From NCBI RefSeq assembly GCF_051622035.1, contig NC_135367.1:14064501-14128500 (forward strand): DNA of 64,000 nt. The letters are read 5' to 3'. The DNA comes from Arctopsyche grandis. Its lineage: Eukaryota > Arthropoda > Insecta > Trichoptera > Hydropsychidae. The translations under genes and the position numbers were made by a program. Below, one piece after another: positions 1 through 12,500 of this stretch. The notes under the pieces are model-generated. The model did not search any database. It had not been told where the DNA came from and worked only from the letters and a program-made list of their open reading frames with translations. The first letter of the stretch is position 1. Every line of letters begins with the position of its first letter.

Positions 1-152
1 ATTATTTGTAGTGATTTTTAAAAGCTTTTATTTTATGTTGTTTAATTTTAATATTAAAAAAAATAATACTTTTAAGGTTTTATTTATATCCGAAGCAACG
101 AAGTTATTTTTTTGGGCAATAAATTATTTGGTTAGTTTATAATTCCAAAAAT

Positions 153-880
153 GGTCAGTAAAAAATGAAAAATTTATCAGTAATTAATTATAAACTTGAT
201 CAGTAACTTATTCTAAATAATCAGTAGAATATAAAAACGATCAGTAAATTATTCACTTTTGTTCAGTAAATAATTATTTTTTTATCAGTAAATAAATCCT
301 TTTAGATCAGTATTTTATTTAAATACTGATCAAAAAGGATTTTCAATCAGTGAAATTATAATTTTTCACAGTTGGATGATAGCGCGTCGCCCCGCTACTG
401 TCCATTTCTACTCTCCACATGGTCCACACACCGTAATATCCATCCAAACACATCGTAATATCTTTTTTTTTATAAGTTTTATTTCATCAATATTCTCATA
501 AAAAAACATATCTTAGCAGTCAACACTCATATATTTAAGGGTCAGGTTAGGTTAGGTTAAGTTTGGGTTGGCCCTATTTATTTAAGATTAGGTTGTTAGG
601 GTCGGTATTTATTCATTTGACGTCAGCGGAAGCAAACTCGACTTGGCAACACTAAGGATTTTCTGGCTGTAATATTACTAATCATCTTATAATAATCGTC
701 GACCATTTCATTTTATTATCTGATCATTTTGGTTTAATAACTGATTATTTAGTTTAATAACTAATCATTTAGTTTGATAACTAATCATTTAGTTTAATAA
801 CTCATCATTTAGTTTAATAACTAATCATTTAGTTTAATAACTAATCATTTAGTTTAATAACTGAGTATATGACAACTGAT
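153..880. repeat. Element with inverted subterminal arrays of ~20-22 bp units
   Basis: On the left, eight TCAG-containing units start near 153, 175, 198, 219, 239, 261, 283 and 305, a period of about 22 bp; the typical unit begins GATCAGTAA. On the right, units at 721, 741, 761, 781, 801, 821, 841 and 861 repeat every 20 bp as CTAATCATTTAGTTTAATAA. Read on the other strand, the right units resemble the left ones (GATCAGTTATTAAA against GATCAGTAAATTATT), so the two arrays are inverted around a ~370-bp core at 350-715. This is the layout of transposons with subterminal binding-site arrays. I cannot define the exact ends or a target duplication, and no coding sequence is visible. Confidence 0.5.
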
Positions 881-1014
881 CACAGCGTACGGATCTTTAG
901 AATACTCACTGATAACTTCGAAATATAATATTTACTGACAATTTAGTTATTTTTCTTGATCAAAAGCCGAATAAATTACTGATCAATTAAATACACGCCA
1001 TTTTTTATAAGAAA

Positions 1015-2300
1015 GTAGGAATACTTGGCAAGTATCGATCAGAAAACACGTCAGTTCACGCCAAAAAATATTAGGAAATGAAAATATGCATTTAAACTCG
1101 CAATGCGAGCGAGTGAAACAACAACAAAACGAATGACGAAACATTGAAATAATTTTACTAGACGATACTTTCGATCTGATCTCGAAACTTATCTCTTTAT
1201 CAGTTCGTAAAAGTTTTCAACAAGTCCCATTTTCGATACGTTACGATTTCATAAGGCAGCCTTAAAGTAAATTCAAACGAACCTCTTTTGTGCATATTCT
1301 TGTCCGTCATAACTCAAAGAAAATACACTATTCGTTTAATATATGTATGTATATGTACATACACACATGCACATACGATCGAAAGCGAACGAACTTTGAC
1401 AAAATCTCATTTTAAAATGAACAAATAAATGGGTAAATTTTTATTTTCTCAAAGGTGATAAAATTGGAATGAAACGAAATTTATCAATTTTTTTTAATAA
1501 GAGTTCATTAAAAGTTTATTTTTTAATAATACTGAAAATTAATAATGAGCCAAATAAATTTCAACTTGTAAGTTAAATTCTCTCACTTCGTAGAATGTAA
1601 TCCATTATCGGGTCAAAACTCACACGCGTCACGACTTTGCAATATTTGGGTTATAAATTTAATACGACATTTTTAAGAAAATTTACGCCTTACTAAACAA
1701 ATATAAATTTTCAAAAGCGATATACATACATTAACGTAAAAATATAATAAATAATAATAATAAACTCGCGGGTCGGAAAACGTGCCACGGTTGGAACAAA
1801 AACGCTCCAGGATCGATACGTGAGTTTCACAGGACGGTTAATTTACATTGAAACATAATATCTGGATGGGTGGAATGGCCGGTGGAGAGGTTTTATACAC
1901 CTACCCACCCATCCACCCACCTCCCAACAGGTGTATCGTTTCACCTGACGAGCTCGTCTGGGTTCGAGTTCACGATCGGACAGGTCGAAAGCTTTCTCAC
2001 AAGGAGCGCAGCGTTTGCAAAACTTCAGTTAAACTACTGGTGGGGTTGTACTAGCAGTGTATACGATCCATAATCACATTAATATACGCACAAGTAATCA
2101 CATATATATGTAAATACCCAGATCCTAATGTAACATTTGCATACTGACCTTACGTATTACGAGATACGAAAGAGATTTCGAGATATTTCGTATTCGGAAT
2201 CGATATTTTAATATTAAAATTTTATACATTAAATGAAACCGGAAAATATTTCGATTGAATTTTCCCGATTTTAGATTGAATTTTCCCATATAATTAACTA
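1015..2300. other. Intergenic or intronic DNA without recognisable gene
   Basis: AT-rich sequence with short ATGTATGTACATAC-type microsatellite tracts (about 1340-1365) and a CCACCCATCCACCCACC run near 1902-1922. Open frames up to 68 codons at 1848-2073 have no recognisable domain and no splice or start context that convinces me. Confidence 0.5.
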
Positions 2301-2310
2301 TATAGAAATT

Positions 2311-3107
2311 GGGTGACCGTCACCGTACCGAATGTTAAAAACTCTAAAATGTTCGTTTACCATGCATACATATGAAAAACGGTTAGTATACATATCAGTG
2401 GCATGCGGTAAAAGTCTCTCTCCCCCCCCGTCGTACATCGTCACTTAGTTTGCGCGAGCAGGATACAACAGGAACAGGCTTTTCCTCCCGTATTCTGCGC
2501 ACGCACATTAAACAAGGCTGTATGACAAAAAAAAAGAGAGATAATTTCACCGCATGCCACTCATATGTATATTATATCGGTCTCCGTCACGGGCCCGAAT
2601 GTGAAACGCCCGAAAACCCAAATATGGGAAGGCAAAGATCGAAAATCGAAAGATCTTAAGTCGAAATATCAAAAAAAATGGGTGCATGGTAAACGGTACA
2701 TACTCATGTACATACTCACTTAATTTGCACGAGCAGGATACAACAGGAACAAGAGGAACAGGCTTTTCCTCCCGAATTAATGTGCGCGCGCAGAATACGG
2801 AAGGAAAAGCCTGTTCCTCTTGTTCCTGTTGTATCCTGCTCGCGCAAATTAAGTGAGTATGTACCGTTTACCATGGACCCTTTTTTATGTTTCGACTTAA
2901 GATCTTTCGATTTTCGATCTTTGCCTTCCGATATTTGCGTTTTCGGGCGTTTCACATTCGGGCCCGTGAGGTAGACCCATATTATATAGACATAGTACCG
3001 TTTACCATGCCCCCTTTTTTTTGATCTTTCGACTTAAGATCTTTCGATTTTCGATCTTTGCCTTCCGATATTCGGGCTTTTCACTTTCAGTCCCGTGAGG
3101 TAGACCC
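2311..3107. mobile_element. Foldback MITE (MULE-like, 9-bp TSD), interrupted by a sibling element
   Basis: The outer element begins GGGTGACCGTCACC and ends GTGAGGTAGACCC. It is flanked by perfect 9-bp direct repeats ATAGAAATT at 2302-2310 and 3108-3116, the target duplication. It is split at 2578 by a second member of the same family. Its left and right halves match the uninterrupted copy at 15259-15619, including the central GCGCGAGCAGGATACAAC hairpin arm. There is no coding capacity. A 9-bp duplication with long inverted arms suggests a Mutator-like (MULE) origin; that superfamily call is inference. Confidence 0.8.
2578..2978. mobile_element. Nested foldback MITE with 9-bp TSD
   Basis: A near-perfect long hairpin of about 400 bp. 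The left arm starts CGGTCTCCGTCACGGGCCC and the right arm ends GGGCCCGTGAGGTAGACCC. The direct repeat ATATTATAT is present at 2569-2577 and again at 2979-2987. It inserted into the middle of a related element (2311-3107). The arms include runs of GATCGAAA-type short repeats. It is non-coding; open frames inside it are by-products of the hairpin. Confidence 0.85.
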
Positions 3108-3131
3108 ATAGAAATTATATGTTCATATGTA

Positions 3132-4739
3132 CACCCAGCGCAAAGCGAAGCTTATCAGTTGCATCACATGCAAATAACGATATATTTTATAAGACTCGGA
3201 AATGAATTTAAAATAACAGTTTTCGTATTACTTTCTACAACTCCTCTTCAACATTATGAGGGGAATCATTGTAAATTTGGAGTAAAAATTAACTTTCTTT
3301 TTATACCTGGAGTAGATTTCATAAATCAAAAAATCGATAAAAACAGATTTTTTTTCTTCTTCAAGCTTTTCATCATATCAAGGGGACTTCAAATAATAGT
3401 AGGGAATACAAATAAAAATGTTTTTTTATATTAATATTTAATGGGACCCCCTTTGTTTTTAATAAATAGTTTTATTCGTTTAAGTAGTGATTCATATTAT
3501 TTTTTTAATAATATATCACTAATTTCATTGTAGCATACATCATAAATAATGTATTTTAATTATTTTATGGTTTTTGGTTTCTTATCTCTAATTTTTTTGC
3601 CTATTTTGCTTACATATTTTCGATTATATTTAGATCCGAGCTGTTTCCGGGCCATTCAATGGAGTTTATACCTAAACTATCTTTATCTTGATCGATATTT
3701 AAAAAAAAACAAATGGTGATATACCAATGCATTAAAAATAATAAAATTAATTGTGAAAACAATTTGAATACTCTGAAATTTTGAACGATGCGCCGGTGCT
3801 GAATCATCGTGAAAGACAAGATCCTTAACCATTTCCGGTAAGCCTTCTAATGTAGGAATAACGCTTTTATCGATGATTTTTTATACTCCTGTGAGTCGAC
3901 TATCCCATCTAGTTTAATGATTGACCCAATACCATACCGTGTGATGGCCCCCAATACCATACCATGGCGAATGTTAAACAGTCAGCGCTTAGCACGATTC
4001 TTTATAGCGTTCGCCTGATTTTCGTCGTACTAGCGTCATCCCATCTGATCCAATCAGGTTGAATTTGGATTCATCTGAAAAAGTAATCGTCTCCCAACCT
4101 TGAACTGTCCAATTTTTCTTCTCTTTGGCCCACCAAAGACGAGCATCCTTCATTTTCTTCGTGAGGAGGGTTTTTTTTGCATGGTGCCGTTAAAATAGAC
4201 CAAGTTCATTTAGTTTATATTGAACTGTTCTAAGGCTTACTGTTTTTTCCAATTTCAATGAACTCAGACCTAATTTCTGACGCAGTTTTTAAACTGTTTT
4301 AAAGTAAAATTCTCTTTAAAATCCGTTCGTCTCGAGAATTCAGTTTTTTTGCCATTTTTCCTCTTTCGACAGGTGTTATGTCCATGGTTTTTTTATACTT
4401 CTTAAAAAATACAGTTATTATAGGTAGAATGTGTCTCCGTTCGTCGATAAATTTCCGCAAAAGAATAATTTTCCTCCCAGAAAGTGACAATTTTTGATTT
4501 CTCGGCGATCGACAAAAATTCATATTTTACGCCCAACGCTCACAACACTAAAAAAAACCACGTACTACTTGAAAGTATGGGGGAAACTGACTTTAAAACA
4601 TTTGGCAACAATATGTTGAGGTATGCTGAAAACAACTGTAAAAGTATAAAAAAATTGCCAGAAAGTGAGACCCAATAGGGCGAAAAATGGGCCATTCCAG
4701 TAAAATTTGTGACTGATAAGCTTCTCTATGCGCTGGGTG
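3132..4739 (-). mobile_element. Tc1/mariner-like transposon, decayed
   Basis: Terminal inverted repeats begin CACCCAGCGCAAAGCGAAGC on the left and read CACCCAGCGCATAGAGAAGC from the right, next to TA dinucleotides at 3130-3131 and 4740-4741 (the expected TA target duplication). The minus strand encodes transposase fragments in shifting frames. One segment near 4050-4130 contains TFSDESKFNL, the second acidic residue region of the DDE/DDD catalytic triad. Another near 3615-3655 reads EWPGNSSDLNIIENM, the third catalytic region. Frameshifts and stops separate these, so no functional transposase is encoded. Family length (about 1.6 kb) is normal for Tc1-like elements. Confidence 0.92.
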
Positions 4740-4741
4740 TA

Positions 4742-5865
4742 TGTATGTACATTTGTACAACTTCATTCAATTTCATCTTGCCTACGATTTCCATATTATA
4801 ATACATTACAGTTAAATTTCATTGATAAATAAGCAGCAATTAAATAAAAAATCCGCGTAATGATTCATTGCAAAGTTGCTTCGAGGGAAATTAGAGATCA
4901 TACGGAGTGCGAGTTTTGAAATAAATAACTTTTCAGAAAACAAAACAAATAAATTTCAATATTACAAAGACAATTTAAAAAGTATTTATACACGAACTGT
5001 ACGAACTGAACACGAATATGTACACATGTGAGGGAAAATCCGAGCTTTAAGTTATACAAAATAATACAAATTCTCCAACTTATACATAACGACAATTATA
5101 AAATAATAATTGCAAATGTGAGAGAAATTACGGGCATCGATAGATTTCCGTGTACATAAATATAATATATATTCCCGTATCGATTTTATTCCGTACACAT
5201 AATTTATATTCATAATAGCATATTGTCGAAGGGGAAGAGAAACGCAGGGAGTGGGTAGGCATGGAGGGTGGGAATTTGTGAGGAAAAACGTGAATTGTCG
5301 ACCTATATTGGGGCATGTCACACTGGGTCGTTATTCGAATTCCTCGCGTACTACATCTAGCTACACATAAAGAGCACGAAAAAAAAACTAAACAAATAAC
5401 CAAACGACCCGCAAAACGCTCATTTGTCGGTACATAAAAATTAAACGTGTCATTCCATATTTCAAGTACTTTCACGAGACAAAAAATATTTATAAATATT
5501 ATACATATGACAAAAGCTCAAAAGGTTAAGATTCGTGACGAATAATGCATACATATATTATCATATGTGTACATACATATAAATACTGTCAAAAAATAAA
5601 TTATACACATGAATTTATTTGCACATGTACATTGTTTATACGATACATTTATATAATTTGTACAAGTTGTATTGAAAATGTTTGCATTTCCCTGGAAAAC
5701 GTTGAAAAAAAAAGAAAGTCATCGTTGTGTCGTTGCGGAAAATGGGAGTTTTCAAAGTCGGAAAACTTTGTTTGTTTTAAAGTTTTTCAAGATAAGAGTC
5801 CCCATTTTAAAGTAGTGAATTAAAATATATACGGTGAACACAAACACATACATACCTTTGATACA
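4742..5865. other. AT-rich region without recognisable gene
   Basis: Low-complexity A/T-rich DNA with TACATATG-type motifs. Open frames up to 115 codons (5128-5475, minus) show no domain, and their amino-acid composition is that of translated AT-rich non-coding DNA. Confidence 0.5.
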
Positions 5866-7165
<1,300 letters not shown>

Positions 7166-8400
7166 TATTTTTGAAACACCACCTACCAGATAAATGCGTC
7201 GAAAAAACCTGCCGTTTTCAAATAACCGACCATTTATTTTATATTTCACTATCGAAAGTAAACATAAATACATATATACACAGGTGTAACTTCGGCCCTA
7301 ATTTTGCGACCGACACCGGCTTTCAACGTTCACTCTTTCATACTGTATGTACATACATACTATAACTCCAATTCTCCACACTCAATTGCGTACAATCCAT
7401 TATTATATTACATTCACTACAAACTAAAAACACGTCCCACCTACATACATTCAATTCGATTTGAAACGAAAACAAGCATCAAGCTTTCACGAAATTATTA
7501 TTCAACAAACGCGGACAATTACCCAAATGGCATACACACACGCCTGAGAATACACACAAAGATAAAAGCGGAAAATTGGAAAAGTGGAAAAGCGCAATCG
7601 GGAGCATACATGTGAAAACAGTCCAAAAAAGGCAGAACCAGGGGTCGCAGACCAAACGGCAGATTACCGCGTCCGCACGAGCGCTCCATTAACCTATTAA
7701 CCGAGAGGCGTTAACGCACCCCTCATCTCAACCCCATCCAACAAACAAATAAAAGGTGTGTAGCTGACGTCGTAAACCGCGACACTTTATTGTGTGACGG
7801 TGGCATCGAAAGGGTTAATAATTCGACCGACCGAACGTCTCGACAAATGCTCGTATTTTAAACACCGCCACATAACGAATTAACGCGCTCTGCAATTTTA
7901 CACCGCGTAATAAGAGATAACGTAAAATACAAAACTTTAATGATTTTACGAGGGTTAATAATGAAAGAAAAATGAAAAAAAAGCATAAAGAGCGTAGAGT
8001 GCAATTTCCTGTTCACGATCGGTGCGAAATTGCAGTTCCGATTTGCTACCGAACGACTTGGCGATTCGTGATTGTCCAATTGAACTAGCTTAATTCAAAT
8101 AATCGACCTAGAGTTTAAATAGAGTAAATGTAGATTGTAGAAAATATGGGTATTACAAAACAACTAATAACACTCGTTCATAATTTATTTATACATAATG
8201 CGACAACAATGAGAATAACCGAGTTCCTTTTTTTCAAGAAAAACTTCAAGTCCAAAAAAGCGTCCGACTGGAATGCATACTTTCTGGATAGGAAGGTAGA
8301 ATAACAATAGGCGGCAGAAAGATTTCTCATATAATGAGGATGAAATGGCTTAACTATGTAGAATTGACATAGAGAATAGACACCTGGATTTAGAGATAAA
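7166..8400. other. Region without recognisable gene
   Basis: Mixed AT-rich DNA; 7620-7860 is somewhat more GC-rich but shows no open frame with a recognisable domain, and no repeat that I can match elsewhere in the window. Confidence 0.45.
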
Positions 8401-8579
8401 CAAAAAATCTATTCGTTGGCAGATTTAAGGCTCTTACATAAGTTCAATGCTTTAAAATACTTAGAAAGTCAACGAATAGTCAACAACTATCAATATAGGT
8501 ACGTTGATCTCAAGGGTGCCAATCGGAAATACGCAAAGCGCAGGGATAGCGAAAACGGCGATGGTCAGTCTGATAAAAA

Positions 8580-9095
8580 TATGAAAGAACCGCTATATTA
8601 TGAGAAGAACGATAATCCGTTTGATTCGATCTCTAGTGTTCCCCATTACATTATATGGAGTCGAAACATGGACTCTGAGAAAAAGAGACAAAGAGGCATG
8701 ATAGATGCATTCAAAATGTAGTGTTGGAGACGGATGCTGTGCATCCCATGGACCGCGAGATGCACGAACTTCTCCATCCTCAGAGCTGGTAATTTCAGAG
8801 AGACTGTAACATGTAGAAAAAAGTTTCTCTCCTACTTTGGCCATATTGCCAAGAAAAATGTGAAGTCTGGAGAAGCTGGTAGTCACCGGAACGCTGGAGG
8901 AAAGGCGAGCGAGAGGAAGATCTGCCAATAGATGTTAAGACCAAATCAAATAACTGACGAGATCGTCCCACAACGCTGCCTTCAACTTAGCACACAGAAT
9001 CGGGGGGAGTGGAGGCGGATCGTCCGTCAAATTCCAGACGACATCAATGACCACAACACTCAGCATTGAGCAAACGAGAAAGAAGAAGAAAAATG
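8580..9095 (+). mobile_element. 5'-truncated non-LTR retrotransposon, ORF2 C-terminal remnant
   Basis: The plus strand, read through frameshifts, gives the C-terminal tail typical of RTE/R4-like LINE ORF2 proteins. A block ending in WSRNMDSEKKRQRGMIDAFKM (8640-8718) matches the family pattern of a YGxETW-like segment followed by an 'IDAFEMWCWRRML'-like segment. After a stop come WRRMLCIPWTARCTN (8723-8768) and FGHIAKKNV (8839-8865), then an arginine/glycine-rich stretch and a W/R-rich end. The 3' end runs into GAGAAAGAAGAAG. Everything upstream of the reverse-transcriptase tail is missing and the frame is broken. Clade assignment is from general family knowledge. Confidence 0.7.
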
Positions 9096-9185
9096 TGAAT
9101 TAATTGTTCCTAGTCAATTAAATAATCATGTGAATAAAAACGCCGATTGAATAATTTAAACCAATCACAATTTTTTTAACTATAC

Positions 9186-9515
9186 TAGCTGAACCCGGCA
9201 TGCGTTGCAATGCCACAATAACGCATGCAATTCCCGTTCCCATTCCCGTTCCCGTTTCCGCTCTCGTTTTCCTTCCCATTTGTCGGAAAAACGCAGGCAG
9301 CGATTATGCACATTTGAAATTATTGGGTTGATGTAACACTCATTCCCGTTTTTCCCGTTTCCGTTCCCGTTTTTGGGCGGTTTTTTTTTTCAAAGTAATT
9401 TTCCCGGACATGCATACAACTAATCCTGAAAGTTCCATCGTAATCGGTACAGTGGTTTAGGAGCCTATTCGAGACACATAGACAGACGGACAGACATTCA
9501 TTTTTATATATGTAT
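9186..9515 (+). repeat. Short interspersed repeat with ACCCGGC head and ACAGACATTCATTTTTATAT tail
   Basis: The head reads CTAGCTGAACCCGGCATGCG and the tail CAGACGGACAGACATTCATT followed by TATATATG. Sequences with this head and tail are widespread in arthropod genomes. The middle carries a degenerate TTCCCG hexamer run (9231-9275 and 9340-9375). A related head (CTAGCTGTATTACCCGGCTT) is at 38996. No coding sequence. Confidence 0.55.
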
Positions 9516-12500
9516 ATATGTAGATAATTTAAAATTGAATTAACATATTGAGTTCGAAAAGTAGACTTTGATTCTTTCATTTTTTAAGTAGAATGATCAC
9601 TTTAACTCTATGTGACACAGCGACACATGCCTCGCGTTGCCTCGACCTCATATAGCGAGGCAAAGAGAGGCAAGGATTCGCCATATTGCCGAGTTGTGTA
9701 CTTTCGGTTTTAGTTGTGATCAAAGAGCGCTCGGTGCAAACTGTTTATTATAAAAGCTTGTTTTGATACTTCACCATTGGTGATCGCCTCGCTCCACACT
9801 AAACTAACATTTGAACATCTCTTTGGAGACCTACTTCGTGAGATTATTAAAGCAATTTTTTCCTAAATTCACTCACTCGTATATGTATCTATATTTCTGA
9901 ATCTATTTGTAATAATGATTATAGTTATTTTTATATATAAAAATCCCACCGCAAGAATTGTGTACATTGACGCCTTCAAGAATAACATTATTGTTAAATT
10001 ATGAAACTCTATTGCGATATCCATGCATCTATGTTATTCACGAAAATATTTACATAAAAAGCCAAGATTAAATTCAAACACCAACGTATAAATTTGCAGA
10101 AAATCAAGTAAATAAATTAGCGTAAAAGATACAAGCGTAACCATATATTTGAATTTTGAACAAAAATTTTCGCCTATCGTGTCGCTTATCTGTCTTTATC
10201 TCGCATTGTTGCGCGCCAAATTAACGCGAAATATTTTAAGAAAAAAAATTTCAACTTCGTGTATCGTGCCAAAGGGTCATGGGCAGCTTTCACGCTTATT
10301 TCGGAAATAAAAAAGCAACAACACATTTAAAATGTCGGCCACTTGGCGTGCCGGCCGAAATGACATCCGGGATATGGTGGATAATAAAGGTAGAGCTCGC
10401 CGGAATAACATTATCGCATACCATAATTCAAATGCGTTTTTGCTTCTGAAAAAACGTAAATATTTATCACTTGCAAAGCAAAAAATTCATTGTGTACTCT
10501 ATCACACTACAAACACTCTCGGAAAACGGAAAAAGAGTCTCGGTTTCGGGATTGCCGCATTTATTGTTCGGTGCTAGCCGTACGTATAGATACATTATAT
10601 GTACATCAACGAAGATAAATGACCGGGATGAGGCTATTTGAATTCTAAAAAATTGAAAAAAAAACAAAAATGGCGAAATGACACATTTAATATATGGACG
10701 TCCCTGTTTCAGGAACGCTTCGTTTTACTGCAAAGCAATAAATAAGTTTTGTGTAGAAAATTTAGTTTTGCTTTTAGAGTTTTCAACCATTTAACAAACA
10801 CAAAATGTTTAAATTTCGGATATATTCTTATCACATAATCCCTTTTAAGAGTCTATTCTGATTAATCCAAAAGAACGTTCAACTGAAAAGTCTTAAGATT
10901 GCTCTTTGAAGATTGCCGTTTAAGTAAACTTTTTCAGATTTTCCGAATAAGAGGCTTATGCAATCTGTCAATTAAGCACTTGGGCAGACTATAAAAAGGT
11001 TAATCGCTTCGTAATGAAGGGTTTGTTTCATAAAACAATGCTTTAAATTATTTTATCATAATGAAAGCACAATCATCAAACACCAAGAATTGAGATTTTA
11101 GATGTTTGTATGCACACTCCTTTCACTTTTTCCAAATATGTATATATATACATATGTATCTACAACCGATGGACTCGAATGATTTTTCTAAATTAGAGCA
11201 AATAATAAAAAGAAAAAAAAGCATGTACTAAAAGTAAAATTAAAAATGCATTTTGAAAATATACATAAAAATTAACATATTCTATTCGAAGTTCTGAAAA
11301 AATAGTTCGTAATTAATAAATAAACCAACAGAATTTAGAAAAGGGATAAAAATTTAGAAAAGGGATTGCTCAAGATAAAAACCTGAAAAACCCATTAGTT
11401 GAAAATTATAATATTTTATTATTATAACATTTTATTTTATTATAACTTTTAAAAATCATGAGCCGCAATATCGATAGTCTTATAATATGTACTACTATAG
11501 ACTTAAAGTATCGACAATGTATAGAGCTCATACGACCCACTCGAAATCTGTGCAATCTGGGTCAAAAACAAAATAATACTTACTTTGGAGAAGTCAAAGT
11601 TAAATATAACAAGCAGACAAAAGTCGTCACCGTCGAATTGACTAATTAAACGAGTCGTTATTTCAAAGGCTAAATCATTCCACCAAGTCGAAACTTCAAT
11701 CCTCCGAGGAGATCGAAGCAGCGCCGTTTCAGATTAACAAAATTTCGCGAATAATACGCGCGAAAATGTGATTAAATTTCCATCGCGAACAAGAACAAGA
11801 CCAACGGGGGAGAAACCTGAGGTAATGATACCGAAAGCCGATTATTTACAAGAGAAAGCGAAACATTTCGTGTAACCATACTTGACAAAGATTAAAATTT
11901 GTCCTAGCCTCCCCCGCCCCCCACTCAGCTCGAAGTCGACTGCGAAGAAACTTATCGAAATTTATGCACCAAATGGGAATCGAAACCACTCAACTAAGGT
12001 GTAAATTACATACATCGTGTCAAAAATGCTCATAACTAGGCACTAAATCTGAGTTCATGAATTTGGTAACTGCTATGTACTTGAAATCGTATAAATCAGG
12101 AAGATTTTAACCATAATAGTTCACAGGATGTCTGTAAGAATATAAATGTACATAATACTAATATAACTTTGGCAACTCGTTGCTCTAAGTTTTCAGAACT
12201 TTAATCCAGATTAAACAAAAATTCTAGTAAAGAATCCGTAGGTAAAAGTACAATATTGCAAGCATGTGACCTGCACAGTAAAGAGCTTGAAAAACTTTAC
12301 GTGTTTCAAAGATTTCACAAGTTCCTCAAGTTACATAAGAACAGTCTTTGATTTCAAAGTGAACTTCTTTACTTTCTTCTACCTTCTTGAAAGATTGTGG
12401 CACATTTTCCTCCAAATTATTAAAAACAATAATAATTACCTATTTAAATCAGGATCAACTTTTACAAGTCACTGTCAACACGGTAATTGTAAATACAATT

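Noticed and set aside
540-580. GGTTAGGTTAGGTTAAG resembling the insect telomere repeat TTAGG
   Set aside because: Only about two to three degenerate units in an AT-rich stretch. The same kind of text (TTAAGATTAGATTGTTAGGG) recurs at 26877 as part of dispersed DNA, so there is no telomeric array.
2716-2974. Open frames of 79 and 64 codons on both strands
   Set aside because: Both lie wholly within the foldback MITE at 2578-2978; inverted arms give mirror frames.
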